A stretch of DNA of 64,000 nt, from NCBI GenBank assembly GCA_008508345.1, contig QNGE01000289.1, forward strand, positions 233,995 through 297,994, read 5' to 3'. Of this stretch, positions 1 to 12,900 are shown in pieces (position 1 is the first letter of the stretch; each line of letters opens with the position of its first letter). Both the position numbers and the translations under genes were made by a program. This DNA is from Paragonimus westermani (Eukaryota > Platyhelminthes > Trematoda > Plagiorchiida > Troglotrematidae). Under the pieces are notes generated by a model, which had not been told where the DNA came from, made no database searches, and worked only from the letters and a program-made list of their open reading frames with translations.

Positions 1-247
1 CACGACAAGAAACGGAAACACTCATTTGCACACCATACTCTTCTGAGGATACTCCAGTCGCTCTAGACACCACGTATCAGTTCCGTCGTGTAGCGAAAGC
101 CATTATATGTCATTCTGTCCTCCAACGATCCATCCCGTATCTCTGCCGTATTTATCACGCGATTATCTCGATCCGCGATCATCTCGAACCGCTGCTACTG
201 AATAGTGGTGTGAGTAGTATGGTGCGACCGTATCTCCTCACTACAGT
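1..247 (+). repeat. Dispersed repeat A, copy 1
   Basis: This stretch matches the reverse complement of 30310-30553 along its whole length, with shared blocks such as AACACTCATTTGCAC, CGTATCTCT.CCGTATTT and GAATAGTGGTG. Identity is roughly 70-75% by eye. It may continue left of the window. I see no conserved reading frame and do not recognise the family. It runs directly into a SINE copy in the same orientation. Confidence 0.7.
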
Positions 248-254
248 ACTACTC

Positions 255-475
255 ACAGGCGAAATTAGTTGGTCGTAATTCAGTTGCGCTCAATGTGAAG
301 TCAATGACCTTATGAGAGCGTGACCGTAGTTGAAGTCCCGGCCGTTGAATAGATGGGCTACAGACAGCCCCTATCGAGAGCGAAACCAAAACCTAATGCT
401 TCCTTTAAAAAGTGGTTGGTTAAAAACACAATGAGAAGGTGTTATGCTAGTGTGGAAAACATCTTGTGGTCCCGA
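255..475 (+). repeat. tRNA-derived SINE copy (decayed)
   Basis: The order of blocks follows the other SINE copies in the window. There is a degenerate box A region near 265-295. A box B-like GTAGTTGAAGTCCCGGCCG lies near 330, followed by a CTATCGAGAGCGAAACC block and the body block AATGCTTCC..TAAAAAGTGGTTGG. It is much diverged, so its borders are approximate. It lies immediately after repeat A. Confidence 0.55.
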
Positions 476-2394
476 TAGAGGGAGAGAGAGTGTATCGACT
501 CATGATCGCAGTAGACATGTTTATATCATTGCGATTTGTTCCATAGTCATGTGGAAAGACAAACACAGTTTCCAGATCGTGAATCAAGTCAGCAACTCAG
601 TGTATCCATTTGACCAGCGCTGTTTTGTGGTACGATTGCGAGATCAAAAGGATGGAGAGGCTCAGATCACACTGTGTTCCCGTGAAAATGATGGATGTAT
701 TTGTAAAGAGCACTCAACGGTACCGGTAATTCCTATGGAGGCGTTTACTTTCATTAGCAGGCCGCCTGCTTTGTCCAAGCAGAAAACTTAACATTTGGCT
801 CCAGTTCATCATGTTGATTTTTTGATCTAACAGCACTGCTCCAATTTCCCCCCCTCCGCCCTCCATCAGCTGGTTGGTTACGAGGTGTTACACGACGTAT
901 TTGACTGTATTGATGAATGCATATCGCGGTACGGTCGTCCTGAGGTTGGCCCATTGGCAAATGTACTTCATCTGGCTGATGAGTCCACATTTGTACCCGA
1001 CGGAGTCAATCATCGGTTGAGCTATCATAACACGTAAGATCACAGTCTATTTTACACTATCAAGCACTGAACAAACCAAAATAGAGCAGCTTTACGATTT
1101 CACTACTTCCATATTGTGTTAGCGCCAGGCACGCATTACGCCAGAGTCATTACTGGTACCACACTGAGGAAGTATGAAGGACAGTTTGGACTCGCACGAA
1201 CCTACCAACACATGTGCCTGTAAGAGAACATAGGAAGGAAAGCTACGAGCTGAGAAGCTTGTTAAACAGTACATCACATCAGCAAGGAGAATGATTTTAC
1301 TGCCAGGTCGATTTGACTTATGGGTTACACAATTAATAACAGATCGAAGGCACTACCATTCAGACAAACAATTAAATTTAGGTTTAGTACCTACAGTGTG
1401 GTCGCATAAATTTGTCAGAATATCCAGTCTTACTATAACAAGATATGTAAGTAGCCACGTGGTATATCTACGGGGCAAATTCTCAGTCTGAAGTGATCAA
1501 GTTGTGTCCTACACTTGTTATCAAATTCCACGTGCTGAACCGTGTAATGTGAATCGAAAAGAATTTCGATCAGTTCAATTCAGTTTACACGAGACAGGGA
1601 CGGTAAGGGTTAACGTGAGCAGCTTTCCCAGAAGGAAAGAAAAGTTACACACACACACACCTTATGTATACAATCCAAAGAGACGAGCCTGCTGAAAAAG
1701 GTAACCTAACGGTAAGAGGTTTGTAAACCTTAAATCGAATAAAAACGCGCGCGACTATAATCACCCATCGATGCCACATGAAAGTGATAACACGTACTAT
1801 CCAAAAAGAACTACCACATGCAGCCGCACAAACTGCAGCTCACATATTTCTCCGTACTAGCAAAAAAACTACGTCTTCCGTGACAGACAAACCACTTAGA
1901 CACTCTACAAACCATCAGAAACGGATGAGAATAGCACTATGATGATGCTTGCAAGTCAGAAAAAGCGACTGTCAAATTAGAAGGGTTTACTTTTTAATAA
2001 AAAATAAAACACCACTATAGAGGGAATGGAATCAAGTGGTTTAGGGAAAAGCTCAACTGGTGTGAAATACTTTACAATATAGTTTCGCGATGATGTTACG
2101 CACAACCAGATGTGTTGAGCTGTATAGCGTGTGCAAATGATAGTAGTGAGATTTGGACTCTCCCAAGCTATACACCGCACATTTTGGGAGGGTAATGATT
2201 TTTAAGCAGAATCACATGCACTCATATAGTGGTTTGATACACTCTTCTAAAGGGCCACAGCATTCTGTAGGGTGCCACTTGGTGAATTTCACTTAATAAC
2301 CTGATTTAAAAACGAAGTACGTGATCCTTTAGGAGGTACAGATTGAAGTTGAACGCAATGTAAAGTGGAAAGTTTCGGTGTACATACAAAACAA
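476..2394. other. Intergenic, no gene seen
   Basis: Apart from a short (CA)n run near 1645-1660 I see no coding signal, RNA gene or repeat that I can name. Open frames of up to 115 residues occur here, but they show no recognisable domain or splice context. Confidence 0.5.
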
Positions 2395-2560
2395 AACACT
2401 TGAAGACTGAATATCACCAACAACCGCATCCTCATATCCGATAAAATCAGCTCCTCTCAACGAGAACTAGTTAGAGCTCATCAGTAGTGCATACCCTTGG
2501 TATGCCCGGGGTCAGAATTCCGACCACGCTTTTGTGAGGTAAACACTGACTTATCGCGTG
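2395..2560 (-). repeat. tRNA-derived SINE copy
   Basis: Read on the minus strand, it has a box B-like GGAATTCTGACCCCGGGC, then GGGTATGCACTACTGATGAG and the GAGCTCTAA.TAGTTCTC block seen in the copies at 8.2 and 31.3 kb. The body ending GATATTCAGTCTTCAAGTG follows. The box A half is poorly preserved. Confidence 0.65.
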
Positions 2561-4637
2561 CGTATATCTCAAAATCACTTGCTTCCAGAAGTGACGCCGT
2601 CATTTGAATGGTTAGTTCATGCACGGGTACCGCTAAGCATGGACCAGTGGTGTTTTGCTTATTCTCCCTGAGGCCATCAAGTACTATTTTGAACTTACAT
2701 AATCGTGTAAAGGTAATGCAGAACAAACAAAACCAACTGTTCGTTACTGTTGTTATCACTGACTTACTGGATATCTGAGAAAGAAGTAATATGTTCACCT
2801 TATTCTTTCTGGGCTACTATTTCAATGCCAAGCATCATTCTGATTCATTCAATTAAAAAATGATATCGGACATTTTAAGCTGTCCCTGATGTTTTACTTA
2901 ATCGCATACACATTTCCTCTGCTAAAGTAGTACACCGTTCCGTTCGTAAGCTGTAAACAAAACGACTAATCGGAGCATACTAGTGTGTTTCTGTGATCGG
3001 TCGTCAGATGACCAGTATGCATGTGTACACGGTCAAGGAGCTGATCAGAGAGCGACTTTAACGGACCGGATGAGCAACTTATTCACCGTAATGTGTGATA
3101 ACTTGTGCTCCTGTGTTTCACCTAGATCAGTTAGGAGAGTGTGACTGGTTACACGGTGCATACAATTCCTTCGGTATGAGAAATCATTCCAGTAAGGATC
3201 GTTAGCACAATCTAGTATCCTTAAGGTTCAATAAACCATGCACATGAAATGGGCAACCGCATTATACCGGTCTGAAAAGATGGATGGCTTCCGCATAGAA
3301 AATTCATAGAGATTCAAAAAGAGGGACAATGTTTTTCGTGCTTTCAGAGCCAATAAAACGGTGAACAATTAATCACTCCACCGTTCAGGGGCAAACTAGT
3401 CTAAGTTGGGCAAGGTAACGCACTGGGTTAACGTACTCTTAATTGCATTAAAGACTGGAGAATGTTAGAAGGATGTTAAGGAACGCCATTCATGAACGTT
3501 TGCAGCATTTATACTCAGACAGAACTTTGGGCCGTCCATCATAGGGTAGAAGCATAGGACTCAAACGCCGTTGCTGCTAAAAACTCACCAGTGATTCTAT
3601 TTAGCCTGAAAGGCTAAATGAGAGGCTCTTGTGGATTGGTTACCTAGCAAACGGCACTACATCGAAGTGTAGATGATTGGACGTTTACGTGAGAAAGTTG
3701 TGATCGTGTTTGGTGTGAGGCCTGGAGGTAGCAAAGTGATTTTTTAATTAAGACCAAGTATTTCAATCCCACGAGGTCAGATCGATGTGAACAAGATGAC
3801 GGTAACTTGTGAGCAGTATCAAAATAAGGATGCATTTATGGTCAATACTGTTTTAATTACCAAAGAGTAACATGGATACTCTAAAAGAAAGCGTGTTAAT
3901 GAGTTATCATTGTACGCACACTTTTATAAGGATTAGGCGATTGCTAGGAGGTAGCACAAGATCACACTAGAGGGCAAACATGAATAACACTGTAAGCAGT
4001 TCCGACTTGAACAAAGCAAACAAACAACTAGTGAGTACTGCATTTACTGCCATGCGACAGAATGGCATCACTCAGACTAAGATACTGCTAAGTCTGGACA
4101 GGGTTCGTACCCAGGTAATCCCGGTAAACATTATGGTAACTTTTATGGCGAGCTTCAAAACCAACTTAAAAATGGTATTATATGGAAAGACATATTTCGT
4201 GGAATGGTAGTCAAATGGTTGAATTTGTTAAGAACAACGGGTAATAAGTAAAGTGTGGTTTGCTCTCTTCACGTCTGCTAACCACTTGGCCGGTCAGTGA
4301 AGTAAAAATCAGGCTTATCTCCAAATGGAATTCAACAGTCTTTATCTAACAAGACCAAACGAGGAACAGTTCAGTCAAGAAATGGGTGCGGGAGTGAAGG
4401 CAACATAACTCAAAATTCCAGTTTTGTTGTAAAGGCCACATGACCATAGCCACTGAGAAACACAGTGGGCGATGTCTGTTTGGACTCACAGGATTGTTGT
4501 TTCAAAGTTGCATAGGTTGAAACACGGTTAGTTGTTTCATATATATTTGTTTTGCGTTGTTTGTTTCACGGTCCCGTGTCAACACCTCTCTCACACAGGA
4601 ACCTCTCCTGGTGACCTTATGACAGTAGATTACACAA
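2561..4637. other. Region downstream of the transporter gene
   Basis: This lies 3' of the minus-strand transporter. I see no canonical AATAAA within the first few hundred bases after the stop codon, so the transcript end is not located. No other gene or repeat is supported. Confidence 0.45.
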
Positions 4638-4837
4638 TTATGCATGAAAAAACTGGACAATAAAGAGACAAGCAACAAACCCGGTCAATATGCAGCCGAT
4701 CGCAGCCAAGCCAGCAGTGAAAAGGAATACAGCGCCGGGGAAGATAGACACCGTAAGTGAGTACACGGCCGGCAAGCCAGGTAGGCCGACTAGCAAAGCC
4801 GCATATTCACAAACACCGATCAGGGAGAACAAATGAC
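4638..4837 (-). CDS. SLC46-type transporter, exon 7 (last coding exon)
   Basis: This exon gives the C-terminal 65 residues plus stop, with two hydrophobic stretches that fit helices 11 and 12. The acceptor is a pyrimidine-rich tract ending CTACCAG just above 4837. Two bases complete the codon begun by exon 6. The opening HLFSLIGVCEYAALL lines up with the segment of PCFT that follows the conserved EQG, including an LFS match, and the rest matches the helix 11-12 hairpin. The frame ends in TAA (IVQFFHA then stop), so the cytoplasmic tail is very short. In family members about 20 residues, including an SKL...EQG segment, lie before this point. I could not find an exon for them in the 9.2 kb upstream. 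Confidence 0.82.
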
Positions 4838-7800
4838 CTGGTAGGGGAGAAGAGAACAACTCAAGGAACATGACCATGAAAAGAATGGCGAGCACGTTTC
4901 AAAATTTCCCATGGAAAACCTATTCAAACAATGATGGAAGCATGCGAAAAAACGACTGACGAGCATTAACCTTCGTCATTCGGACACATTCAAGAAATGC
5001 GGGATAAGTGACGTAAGGGGTGACAAGGATACTTTAATAAAGGTGATGTTAACAGTGAGTACAAGTGAAGGGGATTGTTGATGAAGTTTCGTGACTTGTG
5101 AACTATTAAGATGACTGGGTTTGAGCGAAATCCGAGCGTAGTAACGAGCAACACAAGCATTGTATACATTTATCACAATTTGGTGGAATACAAAAAGACA
5201 AATTCTGGAAGATCCTATTTAGAACGACCGATCTGAGTAGATAAGTGCTTGGAAAAGTGTAATTCAGGCTGCAAACTGTAAAGCAACAATAAACTCGATC
5301 AAATATATACAGGAATCGAACATCTACGGGCTGAATGCTTAAAAGATTTTAAAAAAATAAAACATGCAGAAAAGGACATCTAGAAAGCCAAGGGTAAGCG
5401 ATACAGACGGTGCGGTTAAAATCTGTCCAGAGTTCACACCGGTTTGTAGTCGTCGCGTACGGAGCTACCCTATCGAGAGGAAATCAGAACGGAAGTCTGG
5501 GTGGCAATAAGCAGTGACAATTTGTTCAGAAATAACACCGTTTAAACAGTAAAAACGGTATTAACCACCATTATCAAGCAACAGGCGTTCTCGTGTCTTG
5601 ATTGGCCAATTTGCTGCTGTGTTGTTCTACGACATTGTATCTAGCAACTTGGTTGTTTGAAACATACGCATTCAACAGCAGATGATCGCCGTCTATGATT
5701 GGTTGACACCAGTCTGACCATAATTCCGTCTGCAGCGGCTTGTGCGCAAACACCGATTGGCTGAACCTTCTTCAGTCAAGAAAGCGATCCAATGCAAACT
5801 CATTACAGTAGTGAAAAAGGTTTTTCAGAAGTGCATAACGCGTGAATGCAAGTGCACCTAGACATCAAGTACTCGGGTCAATTCGTCTATCACTGCCCAC
5901 GCTCGCCTAGTTCAATCCATTCTACCATGGGTTAAGATGTTTGCGTGTGCTAGTTGACTATAGTGGTGCACCATGCATTATTAGACCACAAGTAATGATT
6001 CAAACTGTCAACGGGTATAATTTTCTGCATTTAAAAAGTAATCTTCGTAGGTGAATAATGTTCAACCATTTTAAGTCACGCTGTCTAAATTGACAATAAC
6101 TCCTCACCAAAACCACAATTACCTATGGGTTTCTTCAAGATGCAATTTTCTTTATATTTTATTCTCGCTTTACAAGACACCTACGCAAGTCTTTGGTCGC
6201 ACGTTTTATTTAGGTAAGCAAGTAGTGTAGTTTTTGACATTTAAAAAATCCATTCTGTTTTCACCTCCCACCATAGGGAACATTACGTCTGAACCATCGA
6301 GCTGATCACGATCCCTCAGTCTGCACTTTAGAATGTCCGTATGATAGATACTTAATTCAGGGAACTTTCTAATGGCTGCACATTCTGCCGTATTTTGGCA
6401 GATGATCAAGTCGGAGACCAGGTTGTCACAACACCCAGTGGAACACCTCCGCCCAGCGGTGATATACGGTCAAAGCCCATAGCGGATGTTTTGCGGACAA
6501 CACGAGCGAGTCATCCATTAACGAAATGGGGGCAACGAGCAAGAAATGGTAAGCAAAAAACCACGACAAAAGGTGTCAACCAAACACAGAGAACCAGGTA
6601 GAAGTGCACACGACGTCTGAATGGAAACCTCGCTGCCTTGTGGGTCGGAATTCCGGTACATAAACGCGAACGCACGAGTGGTGTGGAAACGTGAAGATTG
6701 GGCAATAAAGATTTTGCCTTACTAAACTAGTTTTCGCTACAGTAGAAACTATGCACCTCAGTTTGTACTCTTTTGTGATGAGCAGCCGCAGCTATTCTGA
6801 CCGCTTTATTTCGGTGATCTTTTTGTCAATGCTAAGAAACTTTCGATCTACGTTTCGCGAATTGCACTTTATTTTATCCGGCCACTTAGTTGACTTGTAA
6901 AAGCATGTGCACCTCACTGGATTTATTGTTCACTCACTGCTCCCCATAATTTGCTATCGAAGTAGTTCCACGTTGTCGCTAGGTCCTTGAGCTACTTGAC
7001 ACACTATAGTAAAGGTTCTCGAAAACAACCTGACACTACTGTTTCCCCTATTCTATAAACGAGGAATAAGCATCTGAAGCGACCTCTGACAAGGCTTATC
7101 CGGTGATATGCGTCTATCCAAGTAGATACATAACTCGGATCTAGGTACAAACATTCAGGTGCAATTGCCTGGTCAGGACCTATGAGACTTGAATTGGTTA
7201 CGTTTTTAAATGAACCGGGTTTTGGCACTCTTGAAGTAACCATGAAGTGGAAACAATGCCTGGCCAGAAATGATACTGGGATTGGCTGTTTCTTGACTGA
7301 TCAATAAAGTTTATCTAACCATTACAATTGTGTAGCTTAACCTCACTGAATTAAGTTGAAGGGATATACGAAATAAAAAATCTCTGACCTGCTGAAATTA
7401 CCAGAGAACTTGTCAACATCGATAGCATGTCTCTTAGAAAGACAATTGTACCCACGTAGCTTTATCAAAATTTACCTGACGTCCTGAAGACAACGAACGT
7501 CAACACATCTAGACAGAGTGTTCGTTATTCACTGATGTTACTACTAAGTAGGCAAGATTTCAACCAGGTTGCACAAATCGATAATGATGGCCTTTAAAAA
7601 ACCGCTCCTCCTTCAACTCAAACAAATCAAGATATCTAGAGGAAAACAGATGAGCACCATTTTGAAAGGGCGGCAAACACTGAACCAGACGTACAGATTG
7701 ATGCATATCAGTAGACGTGGGCACTAGTATGATGGGGCCGAGTCCAGACATGAGTTCGTAGAGTCTAATAAGGGTATTCGAAAGCGACTGCTGTTATCCA

Positions 7801-8039
7801 GGCAAATGGAAGGAAATTTATTGCCAAGTCCATATTTGTGAAAGTTGTAAAACATGAAGTTCACAGAAAATAACACGCATATTCACAGCTAGGCATGGCA
7901 GTAGGATAATCGTAGTTACAACAGTGGAGAAAATAAATTTGAATAATTCCAAGAACAGTACTTGAAGATAAACGAAACTGACATTACTGATTGAGGTATG
8001 CCTTATCGAATGACGGCAACAGCCAGTGAGGCGGGTGAT

Positions 8040-8320
8040 TGCGAGGATGCCAACAGGCCACCTGAGGATTACTGATGAATAGTCGAAGAATTGATTAATT
8101 TCAAGTTGAATATCGCTCATATTTGATCGCAGCCCACACATTCAGACAGATATTCCAGCCAACCTCTTTCGAAAATAAGCACTAGATTCGAGTTTCGCTC
8201 TCATTAGAGCAAGCCAATAGTGCAAATCCTCAACACGGCCGGGACTAGAACTTCGGCCACGCTTTCCTGAGGCAACTGTGTTGAACACTGCGCCACTGAC
8301 CTCACATGAGACACGGCCGA
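8040..8320 (-). repeat. tRNA-derived SINE copy, near full length
   Basis: On the minus strand the head has box A TGGCGCAGTG and box B GTTCTAGTCC, in the right order and about 40 bp apart, as in a Pol III promoter of tRNA origin. The body follows: GCTCTAATGAGAGCGAAAC, then a TTTCGAAAGAGGTTGGCTGG block, then GATATTCAACTTGAAATTAA. It is the clearest tRNA-like head in the window along with the copy near 31.3 kb. Confidence 0.78.
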
Positions 8321-8324
8321 ATTA

Positions 8325-8480
8325 TCAATGAGTCTAGTGCTTCCTTCCGAAAGAGGCTGGCTGGAAAGTCTATCTGAATGTGAGGACTGTGGTCAAATGT
8401 GTGATGTTCCACTGAGGACTACCGATTTTGGCTAGTGAAGTAGTCAAGGTCACAGTGGTCCATGAACATGTTGCGTGGTT
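8325..8480 (+). repeat. Partial SINE copy, inverted against its neighbour
   Basis: This carries only the SINE body, from GAGTCTAGTGCTTCCTTCCGAAAGAGGCTGG onward in shortened form, in plus orientation. It is the reverse complement of 8125-8200 at about 80% identity over 70 bp. It has no tRNA-like head. Confidence 0.7.
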
Positions 8481-9531
8481 TTATTTAATTACTGAGGGGA
8501 GGCTCAAAGAATGACATCCGGCATGCTGAATGCATTACCAGTGTACAGAGCACGATATTCAATCATTACAGATGGTATGTTTAATTACTTGATGAAATGA
8601 TTGCACATCCAGGCATTCATTAATGCGCGTTGATAAACACATCCGTTCCACATAGTGTGGGCTATCTAAAACTAATGGTCAAACACTGCAAGACGGTTCA
8701 CATCCTGGTCGCCAGCGGAGCTAGTTTAGAGCTATACATCAACACGAGACAGCGTGAATCTACTCTACACCTGTTCAAGGATAACATAAATCACAGCTGT
8801 CTCAGGATGGAAAGTAGGCAACTGACGAATCTAATTTCCTAGAAAGATGGTCAGCAATAGTGCGAGATGACTGGACAATAACACAGGCGGAGATTGAGCT
8901 GGTCAAAGTAACGGGTGGACTAAATGCAACAAAACGGTCAGAAGTGAGAACATCTCAGTCCTCGTACTTTAAAAGCGCGGAGTGTAGTTCAGCCGTTCCA
9001 ATAATTTACCACGGTCTCTGTGCTTGAAGCAGCTGGATCGAATAAAAGTATTACCCACAGAGAAGCACTTGTGGAAAGTGAATATTTTGTCTCTGCTACT
9101 GCATCGTGTACACAAGGGGTGCGGTTTTGTCTTCTAGGATGACAAATCACTCAGATAACCACAATAATACCGCAGCTTTATGGCCTCCCCGCATTCAGCC
9201 ACTGTAGACGAGCCTTCATAAACAAGGGTAAAATGGGGACCAGTTCGTTGTTGAATAAGATTATTAACCAGACCGATTACAAGGTGCTGCTTACTCCAAA
9301 AAACAAGAACGAAGAGTATTCGACATGACATTGGGGTTTCCTCAAACTGACCACCATGAATGTCAGTCAATTCGTTCAACGGTAACTGTTCTACATTCAC
9401 TTTGTCTTCAACGTTCCACGCAAACGGTATCGGGAAGAACGTTGGTCATGTGATGGACTATTGTAGCCAGAAGGCGTCCAACAAAGCACAATCTATATTG
9501 TCCCAATCGCCAGTCACATGCAACGCGCGCT

Positions 9532-9532
9532 N
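9532..9532. other. Unresolved base (N)
   Basis: A single N occurs in the run GCGCGCTNCGACC. It marks an assembly ambiguity. Confidence 0.95.
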
Positions 9533-9609
9533 CGACCTGACAATCCACCACACTATGTCCATCTCCATGACATATTGTCGTGCTTGTACTCGGCCTCGAC
9601 AGACCCGAC

Positions 9610-9810
9610 ATTAAGCAATGTTTATCGAACGTAAATTGAATATCGTTTATAAGTGATGGCAGCCTTCCAGGTAGCATAGACCTATAAGCCAACACCCTAC
9701 GTGAGAAGCATGATACTCCAGCTTCACTATCATTACAGTTCGACAACAGTGTCAGGATTTGAACCCTGGCCACGTCATGAAGTAACATTGTGGGCCACGG
9801 AGCAATTGAT
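9610..9810 (-). repeat. SINE copy with a good box B
   Basis: The minus strand shows GGCCAGGGTTCAAATCCTGA, close to the tRNA box B consensus, preceded by a weak box A (TGGCCCACAATGTT). The downstream part contains GGAAGGCTGCCATCACTTAT and ATATTCAATTTACG, a diverged form of the body end seen in the other copies. Confidence 0.6.
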
Positions 9811-12484
9811 CACAAATTGAGCGAAACCGAATTGCCACGAGCAGATGCTCAGCTACATTCACTCTTGAGCAGGGCTCCGATTGCCCGAAAAGAGATGGTA
9901 ACTGTCCTGTTGGCTTCTGACAATGCTTCCATGAACAGGACTTTTTTCATATCGTGTATAGTGTGAAGTTAATTGCGCAGTTGTCAAAACAGCTACCTCA
10001 AGAAAGTGTGGTGAGCGTTCAAATTACAGCAGTTGGGATGATATGTACTATCAAAGAGCTCTAACAAGGGTGAAACTCCAGTGTAGTGCCTATTTCCTGA
10101 AGCAGATAGCTGAAGGCATTTGAAACTGCAAAGGCTGTAGGCACACAAAACCCACTCAATATATCAGAAATTATACGGTTAAGGATAATGCAGTGATATC
10201 CAAACGACTACACTCACGAAAAGGAGTGAACACGTCAGTTTGTGCGAACTATCGTCTAGGTAAACAACAAGGATCTAGGTGCTTCTTTTCGGGAATGACT
10301 GGCCGGTGTGTACGCCCGAATACAAAAGGTGTGACCGAATTCAAGTGGCGTTCAGTTAACAAAAATCAAGCTCCCGACTACTCATTAGTCGTGAAAAGTT
10401 CGCTCAGCAGGTGAACAAGTCGGTCATTTCAGATTAACTGAGAAGCTTTAATTGTGGGTCACTTACAACAGTTAACAAGACGGTTATCGTATGTCGTTTC
10501 ACCATAATCAGACAAGTGAACGTGGCAGAACGTTTAAATGTGATCAGTTGACCATGCCTAACTTTATGTCAATGACTCTCCAATCAACACGGTTACCTCA
10601 TGAGAACGTGAGCCAGCGCTCAAATGCTCGTTATAGTAAAGGAACACGCTACTGACAAGTTTCAGAAAGAGTGGAACTCTAATACAATATTACGTTCCGC
10701 AATAGATTGACGGAAAATTTCATCTGAGAGAAAATGTGTTTAGCTTTCAATTTGCATTAACTTAATCCTTGACCAAATGTTAGTAATATATGCATGTTAC
10801 AAGAAGGGGTGTTGAGTTCCCAAAGCTGAAGTTTAGCGCTGCGGCAGGCGATGAGAAAACGACACAAGCTGTTAGCTAACCTTGAACGTTCGCAGGGTGG
10901 ATCGCGGAAAAAAACGACTTGAGTGTTGGGACCAAAGAAGCTCTGACGAGACCGAGGAAAACGGCTGAAATCGATAAGAGCAGAACCAGAATAAACGGCC
11001 CAGAGTAGAAAACTAGTATGGAGAATAGACTTCACGCTAAATCAGCACAGACATTCTTTAATAGCTCGCAACAAAGCCGACAGTGCAAAGAACATTGTTA
11101 TCGGTTTCTTATTTTCACTGCATATAACTTGTCTTCGAGTTGGCTTGCTATGGAGAACTTTGTGGACGAGGTTGTGTCCCGGTACACCAAAACTTGAACG
11201 ATCATTAGTTTCAGGATACTACTGATAGTAATATTTCATTTTACTTGACAGATAAACGTTATGCTGCAAATCATACTGTAAAAATGGTTTTACTGGTTTC
11301 AAAAAAGCTAAAAATATAGTCTTCGTTTAGAGTCTATCAATTACCTGAGAGTGTAGTCTTTCAGATAATTAGAAGTCACTACCAACTTCGAACTGATGTT
11401 ATATTCCTTTTAGTGAGTTTAATGTACCTCAGATGCACCCCTTAATGTGGAAAATCTATTGTAGTACCCTAGTGTCTAGCATTTTACTTACGTCAGCCTA
11501 GCCTAAAGCTCAGGCATCTGCTCCCCCTATCGCAGAGAATACGAAGAAACTGATACCAAACCATACAAGTTGAGGAAGATAGGAAGAATGACGTCTCACA
11601 GTTGCAGACATCAGAAGAAATGATGACAACGATGTTATACGACATCATTAATAATGATAACAATATACAAAAACTATTAAGACTGGATAGTAGGAATCGC
11701 GTGATCGTTAAAAAATTGACTTCAGTAAGAGCAAGACTGAGAGGAGAGTGGGGGAAGTTAGTGCAAAAAACGTTTATGTCTCAACTGGGCAAAACGACCC
11801 AACTACATCATATACCAGTGTCTGCAAGGCTGACAATTAGATTCAGCATCCAAACTCCATGCGCACATAAATTTGCTCGAAACTAACAATCATAGCATGA
11901 ATGGTAAAAAAGCGGTTTCAGTATCATTAATGTAGATAACTTTCCATGTTTCTTGTTTGTACCAAAGTTGTTTTCGGGGTTGCAGAAAATTACATATCCC
12001 TCACTATAACTAACATCAATCGTGCAAGAAGTGCTTGTGTAGTCCGCAGAAATATGCGGTACAGAAAAGTGTTCAATGTGTCATCGCTCTCATACATCTT
12101 CCATTTTGCTGAAGATATGCGTCAACACCGCCAGTGTCGTCATTCATACACAAGAAACGACCAAATCTTTCATTGTGTCTATTTTGTTAACTTATCTTGT
12201 TCCAGTTTTTGTCAAAGCCCCCAAAATTTGTCACAGTTTATGTCGCTCGACTCGACACACCGTTAATAAGTGGTGGCAAACCAACACATGTTTTTCAGGG
12301 ATGATTGTTCTAGTGTCTATAAGGTATCTTTTATATTCAATAAACTACCATATATCACCTTTACACCAAATTATTGGTAATCACTAAGTGGCAGTCTTGA
12401 TTGGCTATTTCAGCCATTAGACAAATCGATCCTCAAAGACGGGATGAATGTTCACTTATTGTTGAAACGAAGTTATATACTTGT

Positions 12485-12900
12485 GCCTGATTATCATCAT
12501 CATTATCAAAGACAGCTGCACACCAGTAGTGTGCACTGACGCTTAGCCAGTGTACGATGAACGAGCCCTAGAAAACAAAGGTGATGGAAAGGGAACTGGA
12601 CATGAAGTCGCTAACCCCGTGGTGAATGGCCTCATTTTTCTATGTCAAGTCATCATCAAGCACCATCTACCTCAGGTCAAACTGAAACATGTCATTGATG
12701 TGACATAAGATCAGCTAGTAGTCCTGTTTCATGGCCTAACAATCTGAAAATTAAACAAAAGAACTTGATTGACACTACTAAGTAACCGCTCCCTATTGGT
12801 GGTATCCGATGCGAGTTATCGAATGCGGATGCTAATCGTCAAATATCTTGAAACGGTTTAGGTCTTCCACTGTGAGTGGTTAAGTTTCACGTGCTGTTGA
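12485..12900 (-). repeat. Decayed RTE-like LINE fragment
   Basis: This aligns colinearly with the minus-strand LINE at 60.7-61.5 kb. It has a TCATCATCATTATCA tail, then CTAACCCC.T.GTGAA..., CATGGCCTAACAATCT and GGTGGTATCCGATGCGAG, each matching the corresponding part of the longer copy. It has many substitutions and indels and no open frame. An internal part of the 3' region is missing. Confidence 0.7.

Noticed and set aside
444..791. 115-residue open frame on the plus strand
   Set aside because: It has no recognisable domain and lies directly after SINE sequence. Length alone is not enough.
6206..6409. Minus-strand frame with a possible GTGAAA donor in intron 6
   Set aside because: Its sequence does not resemble the transporter family and the acceptor is poor.
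7818..8141. 107-residue minus-strand frame read as a host protein
   Set aside because: It is a reading of the SINE body, shared with the copy near 34.5 kb.
9610..9810. Box B good enough to suggest a real tRNA gene
   Set aside because: There is no cloverleaf with paired acceptor stem, and the flanks match the SINE body.
10757..11035. Minus-strand frame considered as the missing transporter exon
   Set aside because: It has no SKL or EQG pattern and no fitting phase and donor.
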